Below are positions 18,712 to 28,810 of a stretch of 64,000 bases of DNA, piece by piece. The DNA is taken from assembly GCA_034769895.1 (NCBI GenBank), contig CM068367.1:1311891046-1311955045 (forward strand), read 5' to 3'. The position numbers and the translations under genes are program-made. Each line of letters opens with the position of its first letter. Positions within the stretch are counted from its first letter, which is position 1. Source of the DNA: Magicicada septendecula (taxonomy: Eukaryota > Arthropoda > Insecta > Hemiptera > Cicadidae). A model generated the notes under the pieces. The model saw nothing but the letters and a program-made list of their open reading frames with translations. It did no database searches and was not told the origin of the DNA.

Positions 18712-20877
18712 GTAATTTGCTCGCGCGGCCAGTCCAGCTAACCAAATAATGATGTGCATTTTACTATATTGCGTTTAGTCTGTATTTCAATGCTAACTGT
18801 GTTTATGATCATCACATATTTGTCATTCGTTATGTTAATTAGACATGTAAACATCAACATATACAGAAAGTGATTTGTGAAGTGTACCATGTGTCAAAAG
18901 GACATTGTAATACTATGACACAAGACACCAAAGACGTTAATAATTATGAATAATAGCTTGTTAAAATGTAGAGATTCGAACAATTTGTTTATGTAATTAA
19001 TAATTCAAAATGGACGAATGTTTTATAACTTTAAGAGTAAGCGTTTGAGTATGCATCATGAAGTATGCTGATTCCTTAACTGTTTAATTAATATGTATGT
19101 TTCATTTATCAATATAATCGTTTATAATATGTTACGAATTAATCATATGTGTATATTTGTTAGTATCAACTGTATTCTTGAGACAGTAATAACAAGTTTA
19201 AAAGTATTTTATTGCTATATAGGTCATCGACATAAGATCGATTAATCTAATGGATAGCTAATCTACAGCTTATCTATTACATTGTATATAAACGATAACT
19301 GAACAAACTGTCAAATGGACAAACGTCCATGTCTTAAATTCAATTATTTACTTGAAATCGTATTGTACAGTCCGCAGGTGGACAGATAAAGTGTAGAAAA
19401 TGCGTTCATTTCACTCAGATGAGCGGCAATAAATTCATATGACCATATAAAACATCAAGATGGGGAATAACAATTAATTGCTTCCTATGAGAGATAGATG
19501 TCAGTCAACCATGTCCATTCCGAAGCAGACATCCACGACTGGGACAGAGCGCAGAAATTGGATCAGATGTCTCCCGAAGTCCAACATCCAATCCAATTTG
19601 GGGACAATGTAATGATCGAAATTTAAAAAAATTTTTAATTCCTCGATCAAGTGACACGTTCCCACACTCAAGTCGACGGACACAAGCACAGGTCGTAAAT
19701 AATGACGAATCAGGGACACGTCAAACCCGACGACAGTGCGAAGACAAAGAAGAAACGTCTGAGTACAACACACAATAAGAATTTCAGGGCGTCGCTGACA
19801 GCTAGCAGTTTGTCACAATTTACAGCACCCAACAATCTGAAACAAAGACTTCGTACAGCTGCCGAGTTACACGGAATCGAGACGGAACGCCTGCTGTGGA
19901 GGTGAAGCGTACGAGCACAATTATGAAAGGCTTTACTATGTTACAAAAGGAGTACAGAGCAATTTTAACGAAGAAACAGACAATAGACGTAACTCAGTGA
20001 ATACTGCCAGTGCATCCTGCACAGCATGATTACAAAGCTTTGACAGTTTACTGAGATTTACGACTGGAAAGTAGAGTTCAACCAGAATGACGCCAACGAA
20101 GGGTTGATAATCGGCGGAACGAACAACGAGTAACTTAAACAATTAACCAGGACTCTGGAGTCTGTTAACAAAAGCTCGGTCAGAACCTTAGGGAAAGTCT
20201 AAACAAAGGATGACAGAAGGCCATGAAAATTGCCCTAGTTTCTTAGAATCCGTACCACGCTCGTCACATGAAACACTCCGGGGATGACGACGACCAACCA
20301 GCGTCAAGCATCTTCTAAGAGAGCTCGTGGAGAGAGTAAGAAGGGTTCGGACGACGAATCGTGAAACAGAGGATGAGATCTGCAGAAGAGTAGGAATTTG
20401 TACGACCAATCAAGAATCCGAGAAGGCGTAGAAATCCAAAACTTAGACTTATGGGTAAGATGTTTCAATAAAACTGTTTGGCGAGGACACGGAGCGGCAG
20501 TCAAGAGTATATAGTTGACAGTAGACAGTTGGCAGTTAAAAGTTAAAATGTTAAAAGTTAATAGTCAGAAGTTAGTACGATAGTCAGACAGTTGATTATA
20601 GTCGGAACAGTAATACGGTCCGTGATAGAAACAGTTTGTGCGACCGACCGAATTCACAATTTAGTAAGTTCATAAGTGAACAGAGACATCGATATAGTCA
20701 CACTTATACACAATTCTGTGCGACAAACACAAACTATAAGTGCGCACAGGACTTGGAACTTCAGCTGACACGAACATAATAACATACTAATTAACGTTTC
20801 AAAGTAGAACAGTGAGTGACACTTCAAACATTCTCACATTACAATGCGTCACTATATTGAACGATTAATTGAATGAA
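18712..20877 (+). other. Element A region between pol and 3' LTR, no convincing gene
   Basis: A 2.2-kb stretch. The first 750 bp are AT-rich and non-coding. From about 19500 to 20520 base composition shifts to less AT-rich, with short open stretches (for example 41 codons from 19500 and 67 codons from 19702) that do not join into one frame. This might be a decayed third ORF or packaging and leader-type DNA. No env-like signal peptide or transmembrane pattern was seen. 20510-20600 has short AGTTAAAAGTT repeats. The polypurine tract and LTR start could not be fixed. Confidence 0.5.
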
Positions 20878-21856
20878 CTGTATCAAATAATTAAGCATGC
20901 AGTACGCGCTACATCCAGTTAGACGGAACAGTTAGCCATGTACACAAACACGACGAACTTTCAGAACAATTCAGTTTAATGACAACATTAACACCTCACT
21001 ATTTGAACTCCGGATACTCGACATCAGCGGAATACCACAACACCGTACACGTGACGGGAGTGGAGGTTTAGTGAAGTGAAGTGATTAGTGCTCTTCATAA
21101 CAGTGATCATGATCTTCGACGAATCATCCAGAAGATGTCTTCTCACAACGGCGGAATAATGGATGAACACTCTCAAAAGATAAGCTTTATGTCTATTTAA
21201 TCTTAGTAGTATATACTACTGTTCTGTTGTCTCTTTTCAAAGAACAAACCCCAAGAGATTATATATATAAATCATATGAATCATAAAATCTATAAAATAA
21301 CTTTAACGTAATGCATCATCTGAGAATAATGAACGCATTTAGGTAGGGATAAGTATATTTGTTGATTGTTTATTATTCGTATATGTTTTATATATGTGCA
21401 TTATTTACTGCATTTGAATGTACCATGTGTTTATGTTTCAGGAAACATCGTATAAATTGTATTTTATATCATGTGTTTTAATATGTATGTAATTTGCAGG
21501 ATATAGTCACTTACTTAAGTAACAAGTGTAATAAATAAGTAGTTAATTTACATTATTCTTGCGTTCATTATTGAAATTTAACCTTTCTTATTGATGTATT
21601 TCATTCTAAGCATTACACTAAAAGTCTCACAACGTATACTAAGTATCAATGGACACGACAAACTCGACCATTGAGACGTCCGATTAATAGACTCATAAAT
21701 CGTATTTAATTAGTCACTGTGTTGAGTCTAATCTGACGAATAGAAACAACTTTTAGATATATCAAATTTAACGTACAACATAAATCTTTAATTAATATGA
21801 TTCATAACTGATGAGTAATTAATCTATGCAATTAATACGCATAAATATCCATTAAA
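20878..21856 (+). repeat. 3' LTR of gypsy element A
   Basis: Matches the 5' copy from position 1 on, without the retroposon, ending at CCATTAAA. Directly afterwards the sequence joins element B's LTR (AAAATCAACAAGATTTTTTAC, also found at 31058), so A was inserted inside B. The LTR may extend further left than 20878, since the window's first base limits the comparison. Confidence 0.9.
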
Positions 21857-22290
21857 AAATCAACAAGATTTTTTACATTTTAGTTATCCTAACAACCACT
21901 ACTTTCTGTCATTGGATAATATTTGATATCCTAGAGCCAGAATTATAAAATATTACTACTCCTTTTTAATAAAATAGTCCATGCTTGGAATTATACCAAA
22001 TTAGGCCTACCTAAAACTCTCACCCAATCTACCTTATTAAACCGTACATGTTTTACTATAGTTTCATTTGACTGGACTTATTAAAAAGGTATTAATTTCC
22101 TTTTACTAATATTAAATTTAGGCCTATAGGTTTTCTTTCAACTGTTATAATATTGTTTGGTTTTTAACTTAATTTTCTTTACCTGACCTACTGTACAAAT
22201 AGTCATTGGTTTATGGCTACTTACATTAATTTATATTTCCTGGTTTTAATTTATTATATTAATTAATCCATCCTGGAACCCTTCATTATT

Positions 22291-22648
22291 GAAATAAATA
22301 AATACCTTTTTCTTTATCCGTGCTGCGACTACGTCTTTGATGTCTTACGACATGTTTCGGGAACACGTTCCCATCATCAGGTAAAATTGTTTTTTCTTCT
22401 AGTTCATAACGAACGTGTCAAGAATATAATAATTAAAACACATCAACACATAAACACATAACACAATGAGTATGATAGAACTCAGTCGACATAACAGTGC
22501 GCACTGCCGTACTGTAACTGACCACGTAATCAAACTATATACTCGGCTGGTGTACACAAGCGTTATCACTCTTCAATACAGTATCATATAAACAGTGAGA
22601 TTTAAATGTTAATTGATCATTAAGCAGTAGGTTTGGTTGAAATAAAAG
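22291..22648. repeat. Left inverted arm of the Penelope fragment
   Basis: 358 bp, from GAAATAAATAAATACC to TTGAAATAAAAG. Nearly perfect reverse complement of 23231-23589. It carries the end of the coding region, its stop and 3' non-coding DNA. Head-to-head arrangement of terminal repeats is known for Penelope-like elements. Confidence 0.92.
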
Positions 22649-23194
22649 CGCTTTATATATTTCATATTCTTCCATGGCATCCATGTATCGGCTCTTACTG
22701 CATATATGTATGGGCGTAAAGTTATCTGTGAAACCACTATAACTGTGATTGCTGTTTACCAGATGTAAAGCAAAGTTGGATTTGATTGACTTGATGTTCC
22801 TTTTTGGCAAATGTTCTTTATATCTGTCTTTAAATTTCCTGCCCGTTTGTCCTATGTAGAATTTATCACATTCACTACACTGGATTCTATATATGCCAGA
22901 ACTGTTTTCGGTTGTTTTTTGTGTTCGAGGTTTTAATATGTTCAATATGTTATTGGTAGTTTTGAAGGACACGATGATGTCTAATTTTCTTAATTCATTT
23001 TTTATTATATTAGGAATCACATTAGTATATTCAACTGAAATATAATGGTTCTTTTTACCATCTAATTTTAATTTTCTTTCCATTTTATTCCTATGTTTGC
23101 GAATTAAGTTATCTATTATATCACTTTTATATCCATTATTGACAGCTATATGTTTAATAATATTTACTTCATCTTGAAAATCTTCCTGGTTCAT
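22535..23194 (-). CDS. Penelope-like element protein, GIY-YIG endonuclease part
   Basis: 219 codons covering the C-terminal domain of Penelope polyproteins. The signature is SGIYRIQCSECDKFYIGQTG (about residues 98-117) followed by RKFKDRYKEH, matching the GIY...YIG...R arrangement of this nuclease family, with a Cys pair (CSEC) typical of Penelope. In intact elements it nicks target DNA for TPRT by the N-terminal reverse transcriptase, which is absent here. The final 35 residues lie in the left inverted arm, so they are also encoded on the plus strand at 23231-23344. Confidence 0.92.
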   Translation of the reverse strand: MNQEDFQDEVNIIKHIAVNNGYKSDIIDNLIRKHRNKMERKLKLDGKKNHYISVEYTNVIPNIIKNELRKLDIIVSFKTTNNILNILKPRTQKTTENSSGIYRIQCSECDKFYIGQTGRKFKDRYKEHLPKRNIKSIKSNFALHLVNSNHSYSGFTDNFTPIHICSKSRYMDAMEEYEIYKALLFQPNLLLNDQLTFKSHCLYDTVLKSDNACVHQPSI

Positions 23195-23230
23195 AGGTAT
23201 ACCAAACCTTTATTACAAACCTTTATTATA

Positions 23231-23589
23231 CTTTTATTTCAACCAAACCTACTGCTTAATGATCAATTAACATTTAAATCTCACTGTTTATATGATACTG
23301 TATTGAAGAGTGATAACGCTTGTGTACACCAGCCGAGTATATAGTTTGATTACGTGGTCAGTTACAGTACGGCAGTGCGCACTGTTACGTGGACTGAGTT
23401 CTATCATACTCATTGTGTTATGTGTTTATGTGTTGATGTGTTTTAATTATTATATTCTTGACACGTTCGTTATGAACTAGAAGAAAAAACAATTTTACCT
23501 GATGATGGGAACGTGTTCCCGAAACATGTCGTAAGACATCAAAGACGTAGTCGCAGCACGGATAAAGAAAAGGGTATTTATTTATTTCA
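23231..23589. repeat. Right inverted arm of the Penelope fragment
   Basis: Reverse complement of 22291-22648, with a few mismatches (for example near 23385, ACGTGGAC against ATGTCGAC). Confidence 0.92.
23490..23545 (+). ncRNA. Hammerhead-ribozyme-like core in the Penelope arm (candidate)
   Basis: CTGATGA (23499-23505), then a self-complementary GGGAAC/GTTCCC stem, then GAAA (23521-23524), then an ATGTC-GTAA-GACAT hairpin (23526-23539). This order resembles stem II and stem III of the hammerhead motifs known in Penelope-like elements. An extra C lies between GAAA and the last stem, and no pairing stem I was found, so the fold is incomplete. The mirror copy lies at 22339-22381 on the minus strand. 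Confidence 0.35.
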
Positions 23590-24129
23590 ATTTCACTGCG
23601 ACTGGAGACCAAATATAATGAACCTTCATTATTTTATAACATAATTATAAGAACTACTTGTCAACTTTTAAACACTTATTGCCATCCTGGCCAAGTTTAC
23701 AAACATTAATTCAAAACAATTTCATTAATCAATTTCAGTCAATACATTTAACATAATATAATACCTAACACATGTATTTATACTTAATTGTCTAAAGACA
23801 ATTTTAACATAAATGAAAGGAGTACCACTGACTAAGTACTTCTATAAAACAACAGTTCCCTCTTACTATCCAAAAACATAAAATAAATATCTTGTAAACA
23901 CTACCATGCTACAGCATAACAACAAGTACAATTTGCAATACATATCAAACTCCTCCCATTTGATACAATGTTTATATTTTACAATCCATGGTATTTATTA
24001 CATCTTTTAAATTTATGTACATCTCAGATGTATTAATTACTGAGTAACCTTAATATTGGGGTATGGTTCTTGACCATAGTTACTTCATTTTTTATGTAAC
24101 ATTGGGGACCTCAAATTTGTTACGTTACA

Positions 24130-24160
24130 TAAACCCCCCCCCCCCTTCGAAAGAAGTTTA
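24130..24160 (-). promoter_or_regulatory. Polypurine tract of element B
   Basis: The minus strand reads CTTCTTTCGAAG followed by twelve G residues, then TTTA, immediately before the 3' LTR start TGTAACG. This is the expected place and composition of the plus-strand primer of a gypsy element. Confidence 0.8.
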
Positions 24161-24222
24161 TTTTGGCTCAACTAAGTTTAGTAAAAATAAATTTATAGTT
24201 TGTCCCTGACCTGGTTGTCCTC

Positions 24223-25515
24223 TTACTCATAATATTTTTTTATTTCCGTTTGATTATAGGTACCCTTCACTCTATTATTTATGGGGTCAGATACCATGTA
24301 TGTATTGTTCTGATTGTCCTGGCTTATTTCAAAAGGTCCAACATATAATAGCAACAATTTCTTTGCTATTCCTTCGGAACTGCTTGGTTGCTGACGGTTT
24401 CTTATTAAAATTTTTTCGCCGATGGTGTATTTAATGATGTTTTTTCGGGTAGCATCCTGTTTTTTCCTTCGGGTTTCCAGTTTGTGGAGTAGTCTATTAT
24501 ACACATGGGTAAGGTCAAGTTCTTCTTCAGGTCCTTCAGGGAATGGTATTAATTTGGTAATTTCTCGAGGTGGTAGTTTTGAAAACATCATCTGGTATGG
24601 TGTAACACCAATGGTTTCGTGATGAGCAATATTTAAAAAGGTTTCGGTTTCATGTAAGAATTCACTCCATTTCCTATGATTGTCATAACAATAAGTACGA
24701 AGTATTCGTCCTACCTCTCTGAGTACCCTTTCTGCTGGATTACTACTAGGATGATAAATTGAAGTTTTGTAGGTTTTAATTCCTCGATTTGACATTTCTA
24801 ATTTCCATTTTCGACCCTTGAACTGGGTTCCATGGTCCGTTATTATGGAATATGGAGTGCCCACATCTATGAGGTACTTTTCTGCGATTACCTTGATGAT
24901 AACATTGGTGGATGCCTTGCTGATAGGGTACAGCTTAGTGTAACGTGTGTAATGGTCCAAGATGATTACAATATATTTATATCGGCGCCTGCCTCCACTA
25001 CGTGGGAAAGGCCCGCAAATGTCAAGAAACGTTTTTTCTAATTTCCTTTCTGAAGTAATGGTTATTAAAGACCCCTCCTTTCGTTCATTGTTCACCTTAA
25101 CCCTTTGACATATTCCACATCGTTTTATTAATTCCCTTACCTTCTTGTTCAAACCCTTAATATACACATGCTCCTCCAGTGCCTTTGCTACTTTGATGGA
25201 ACCCATGTGTCCATACATTTGATGGTAATTCTTTATTATTAATGATTCTGTAGATTTGGGAATGTATAACTTCCATTTATTTTTTACAACAGGGGATTTT
25301 ATGAAGATTAACCCTTTATAATTTTGATAATACTGCATAATTATAGTATCATTACTGATGAGACGTTCTTGTATGGTGGACAATCTCTGATCCTTTGCTT
25401 GTTCTTCCTGAATTTTGGTTAACACTTCTACTAATTCTTCTCTAGCTAATATTACAAGATATATTTTTCCAACATCCTCCCTTTCAATTTCGAAAGTACC
25501 ATTCTCCAGGTTCAC
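24223..25515 (-). CDS. pol: Integrase region of element B pol
   Basis: About 430 codons. It shows the HHCC finger (YHQMYGHMG with CGICQ), the catalytic core with D (LDICGPFP), D (IITDHGTQF) and E (NPAERVLRE), and a C-terminal chromodomain-less region ending NQTEIKKYYE. It inserts the retrotranscript. The frame is joined to RNase H upstream through one in-frame TAG (about 25540), where a GKxNTVADALSR-type linker would be read, so B's pol is interrupted. Confidence 0.9.
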   Translation of the reverse strand: MNLENGTFEIEREDVGKIYLVILAREELVEVLTKIQEEQAKDQRLSTIQERLISNDTIIMQYYQNYKGLIFIKSPVVKNKWKLYIPKSTESLIIKNYHQMYGHMGSIKVAKALEEHVYIKGLNKKVRELIKRCGICQRVKVNNERKEGSLITITSERKLEKTFLDICGPFPRSGGRRRYKYIVIILDHYTRYTKLYPISKASTNVIIKVIAEKYLIDVGTPYSIITDHGTQFKGRKWKLEMSNRGIKTYKTSIYHPSSNPAERVLREVGRILRTYCYDNHRKWSEFLHETETFLNIAHHETIGVTPYQMMFSKLPPREITKLIPFPEGPEEELDLTHVYNRLLHKLETRRKKQDATRKNIIKYTIGEKILIRNRQQPSSSEGIAKKLLLLYVGPFEISQDNQNNTYMVSDPINNRVKGTYNQTEIKKYYE

Positions 25516-25542
25516 CCTAGATAGAGCATCAGCTACAGTGTT

Positions 25543-25848
25543 CTATTTCCCTGGCACGTATTCCCATGTTATGTTGTATTCCTGGAAAGCCAATATCCAA
25601 CGAGTTAATCTACCATGGCTTAGTTTGCACCTTTGTATGAATGATATGGATTTGTGGTCGGACCGTACTGTTAAAGGATAACCTAATACATATGTGCGGA
25701 ATTTACTGCATGCAAATACCACACTCAATAATTCCTTTTCCGTGACACTGTAATTTCTTTCACACTGATTTAAGACCCTGCTGGCAAAACTTATTACTTG
25801 GTGGTCTCCTTCTTGATCTTCCTGATATAGCTCCGCACCCAGACTCAC
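25543..25848 (-). pseudogene. pol: RNase H region of element B pol
   Basis: About 100 codons with AELYQED, TEKELLSVVFAC, GYPLTVRSDHKS and SRGRLTRW-like motifs, ending in WEYVPGK and a premature TAG. The first catalytic Asp (CDACD) lies just upstream (25849-25865) in a different frame, so a one-base indel in a T/A run separates this from the RT part. Confidence 0.85.
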
Positions 25849-25865
25849 ATCACAAGCGTCACAAT

Positions 25866-27281
25866 TTATAAAAATTTCTGATCAAAATCAGGATGATGCA
25901 GAATGATGTTTTGTAAAAATTTCTCTTTAATTAAAATGAATGTCTCATCATCTTCCTCTTTCCACTTCCATTTATGTTTAGATGACAGCAAGTGTTTAAA
26001 TCTTGCTGTTAATTGGGAATAATTCCTTTGGAATTTCCGGTAATAGTTGCACACTCCTAGAAATGATTGCAGCTGTCTAATGTTTTTAGGTCTGGGGAAG
26101 TTTTGAATAGCTTCCACTTTTTCAGGGGATGTTGATATTCCATTTTCAGAGAGTATAAACCCTAGGAATTGTAATTGATTGGTTAATAATTTTGACTTAT
26201 TCAATTTCAATGTAATGTTGCTCTTTTCTAACTTGTTTAACACCATTTCCACATGTCGGCAATGTTCCTTCCATGTGGTTGAAGTTACCAATATATCATC
26301 TACGTATACTGTTGTGAAGGCTAACACTTCTTCGCCTAGAACCTGGTCCAGGCATTTAATAAAAACCGCCACAGAGTTTACTAATCCAAAAGGAAGACGT
26401 TTAAAATGATAATTTCTACCTTCAAATATAAAGGCAACGTAATTTCTACTGTTGGGATGTAACTCCACCTGCCAGTATCCACAAACAGCATCCCAAATAC
26501 TCATATATCTGCAATTCTTAAATTTCTTCATTAACTCTTCAATTTCCCCTGGTGAGGTTCTATCATTTATTATATTTTTATTTATCTCCCTGGCGTCCAA
26601 ACATAAGCGTACGGTACCGTCCTTTTTCTTTATGGCTACTATAGGGCTAGTGTATGGTGATGAGCTATACTCAATTATGTCCTGTTCCATCATACTCTGT
26701 ATTTCCCTTCTCACTGCTGGTTTTAGGGATTGGGGTATAGGATATGATTTCCGGTTAAAGTTAATGGGGTGTTTAAATGACAATTCACAAATAAAATTCT
26801 TGGCCTTTCCTGGCAAATCCGAAAATACTTTTTTATATTTGTTATAAATCTTTATTAATTGATTCTTTTGTTCAGGTGTTACTTCATTATTACTACTGGC
26901 AGTTTCAAATAAATAAATCTCTTGCAATTTTTCTTTCCATTCATTCTCCTTAGTACAGGCTAATTCTTCAAAAGGTGTTCTATATTCCATTTCATCGTCA
27001 CGCATTAGAGTAAAAGAATGTCTTTGGTGAGTGGCATTTTTATGATCCACTATTTCACTTGACCATTCTCCATTTTCATGGTACAGGGTTATTCTTCCTC
27101 TGCCCATATTAATAATAGCTGAGTGGCGCCGCAGCGTATCACACCCTAGCATCGCTTTAAATGGTAATCCTTGAGCTACCATAAACACCATAGGAATAGT
27201 TCTACCTTCACTAGATACTTCCATCATTACTTGCTGTCGTATTGTTTTATTTGGTCTGCCAGTAGCACCTATAATTACCAT
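25866..27281 (-). CDS. pol: Protease C-terminus and reverse transcriptase of element B
   Basis: 471 codons. They begin within the aspartic protease (AMLGCDTLRRH) and continue through reverse transcriptase with VRLCLDAREIN, GYWQVELH, LPFGLVNS and YVDDILVTS. The frame ends HPDFDQKFL at a frameshift before RNase H. Together with the integrase ORF it shows the usual gypsy order PR-RT-RH-IN. Confidence 0.9.
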   Translation of the reverse strand: MVIIGATGRPNKTIRQQVMMEVSSEGRTIPMVFMVAQGLPFKAMLGCDTLRRHSAIINMGRGRITLYHENGEWSSEIVDHKNATHQRHSFTLMRDDEMEYRTPFEELACTKENEWKEKLQEIYLFETASSNNEVTPEQKNQLIKIYNKYKKVFSDLPGKAKNFICELSFKHPINFNRKSYPIPQSLKPAVRREIQSMMEQDIIEYSSSPYTSPIVAIKKKDGTVRLCLDAREINKNIINDRTSPGEIEELMKKFKNCRYMSIWDAVCGYWQVELHPNSRNYVAFIFEGRNYHFKRLPFGLVNSVAVFIKCLDQVLGEEVLAFTTVYVDDILVTSTTWKEHCRHVEMVLNKLEKSNITLKLNKSKLLTNQLQFLGFILSENGISTSPEKVEAIQNFPRPKNIRQLQSFLGVCNYYRKFQRNYSQLTARFKHLLSSKHKWKWKEEDDETFILIKEKFLQNIILHHPDFDQKFL

Positions 27282-27284
27282 GTT

Positions 27285-27420
27285 ATTAACTGGTAATGTT
27301 GGTCTTATATATCTCCCTTATTCGGTTATATTCTACCTTGTCCAGGAGTGACACGTTCGCGCCGGTATCAATCACCATCTCTGTCATAACTCCCTGTAAT
27401 TCGACCATTATATATATAAT
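27285..27420 (-). pseudogene. pol: Aspartic protease active-site remnant of element B
   Basis: Minus-strand reading around 27356-27385 gives EMVIDTGANVSLLDKVEY, with the DTGA catalytic triad, out of frame with the RT segment downstream. The related element D has MIDTGANISI at the same place. Only a short open stretch remains. Confidence 0.7.
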
Positions 27421-27597
27421 TTGATTGTCAGTTTTATTCTCTGACGGTAACACTTCTTCCGTTAAATCATTTCATATGTCCTTTAAATAATTGTTCCTTG
27501 TAATGTTTATAATTTGGTTGCGTTCCTTTTGTGTTCGTACATACCCTTCCAATCCCAGCAGCGAGGGGTTACTTGATACTTCCACTGGCTGCTGTAC

Positions 27598-28803
27598 TTA
27601 GTTTTCCATCCTATCCTGCGGACGATCGTCCCTTGCAGTGGTTCCTGGGTTGCCATCATCGGGTCTAAATTCTCTATGGTTTTCTTGGTGTCTAGGTAGA
27701 TCCTCCTCTCGACTTCTATTACTGGGTTGATGTCGTTGGTCGTTGTTTGTACGGTTGTTATTCCAATACTCTCTCCCATTATCAAAATTCCTGCGGCCTG
27801 CTCTGTATCGGTTATTATCATAATTAATATAGTGATTACTTGGGTAATGATTGTTGCGATAACGATTATTTATAAATTGGTCATTCACCCTTCGGTGATA
27901 ATTATTATGGTTAAATCGATTTGTTCCTGGACGCGACTCTTGATTTGGCTCCTCTCTTCTATTGTTGGAATATTCACTTTGCCATCGGGACCTTTGATAA
28001 TAGTCTTCCATTTCGTAACTGGCCAACAAGGTTTCCATTGCTTCTACTGTCTTCACTTGTCCACTGCGTCTGGCACGAACTATCTCTTCTTCAAAATGGT
28101 AAGATAATTTATTTACCAAACATTCCTCTGGTATCCGCGGTTCCAAATGACGCGCCAAACACACCTTTCCCAAAAAGTAAGTAGTTGGTGACGGCTCTTG
28201 ATTCAAATTGAATCTCCCGTTGGTAATGTTATCTCTAATCATGTTCTGTACGGAATCCGACCAGTATTTTGACCTAAAAGTTCTTTTAAACTCTTCATAA
28301 TTATTAAGTTCATTCCGGACTGCTGACCACCAATTATCATTTATACTTTTAAAACACTCATCCAATAAACTTTTTATTATGTTCCATCGAGTTACCTTAA
28401 TTCTGTTAAACCATTCATCTATTCTTTCCAGAAATTCTATGGGATTTCCTCTATAAATTTTAAAATTAATATTTTCCTTTTGCTCAGGGGCTATGTGATG
28501 CGCCAGATACATTGGTCGATTTTGTAAAATTTCTATTGATTCTTTTATCTTAATCAATTCCTGATTTTTCATATTTTCTACAGTTTCTTTATTTTGAACC
28601 ACTTGGGTTTTTATTTGTGTTATCTCGTTATTTACCATTTCAATCCTCCCAGCTATATTAATTTGCACTTCGTCCAATTTCTCTTGGGTTTCTAATTGTA
28701 CTTCCTTTATCATAGTTTTGTTGGTATTTTCCCCCTGGTTAATTTTGGCCTCTACTTCCACTGCTAGTTGTATGATGGTTTCATCTGTCTTTTCCAGACC
28801 CAC
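27598..28803 (-). CDS. gag: Gag core and tail of element B
   Basis: 401 codons. Residues 1-100 are a coiled coil. Residues about 110-260 form the capsid core (GNPIEFLERI, DNWWSAVRNEL, RSKYWSDSVQNMIRDN, FLGKVCLARHLEP, NKLSYHFEEEIVRARR) closely matching element D. Residues about 280-400 are rich in Asn, Arg and Tyr and lack any CCHC knuckle. The N-terminal coiled-coil part continues in another frame upstream (28811-29581), so Gag is broken by a frameshift near 28805. Confidence 0.88.
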   Translation of the reverse strand: MGLEKTDETIIQLAVEVEAKINQGENTNKTMIKEVQLETQEKLDEVQINIAGRIEMVNNEITQIKTQVVQNKETVENMKNQELIKIKESIEILQNRPMYLAHHIAPEQKENINFKIYRGNPIEFLERIDEWFNRIKVTRWNIIKSLLDECFKSINDNWWSAVRNELNNYEEFKRTFRSKYWSDSVQNMIRDNITNGRFNLNQEPSPTTYFLGKVCLARHLEPRIPEECLVNKLSYHFEEEIVRARRSGQVKTVEAMETLLASYEMEDYYQRSRWQSEYSNNRREEPNQESRPGTNRFNHNNYHRRVNDQFINNRYRNNHYPSNHYINYDNNRYRAGRRNFDNGREYWNNNRTNNDQRHQPSNRSREEDLPRHQENHREFRPDDGNPGTTARDDRPQDRMEN

Positions 28804-28810
28804 CTTAATT

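Larger units (their letters stand above)
22291..23622 (-). mobile_element. Penelope-like retroelement fragment with inverted arms
   Basis: Absent from the other B LTR. It is flanked by the 11-bp target duplication CCTTCATTATT (22280-22290 and 23623-23633). It contains the C-terminal GIY-YIG part of a Penelope-type protein between 358-bp inverted arms. The reverse transcriptase is missing, so it is a 5'-truncated copy. The right end has about 33 extra bases (23590-23622) not present on the left. Confidence 0.9.
21857..24129 (-). repeat. 3' LTR of gypsy element B, truncated by A and split by a Penelope element
   Basis: After removing 22291-23622 this matches 31057-31986 over about 930 bp with roughly seven differences seen (for example near 21930, 22050, 22250 and 24100). 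It ends GTTACGTTACA, that is TGTAACGTAAC on the minus strand, the canonical TG start. The remaining part of this LTR lies on the far side of element A, outside the window. Confidence 0.85.

Noticed and set aside
23150..23344. Plus-strand 64-codon frame ending in the Penelope protein tail
   Set aside because: It is the mirror image of the real ORF tail created by the inverted arm.
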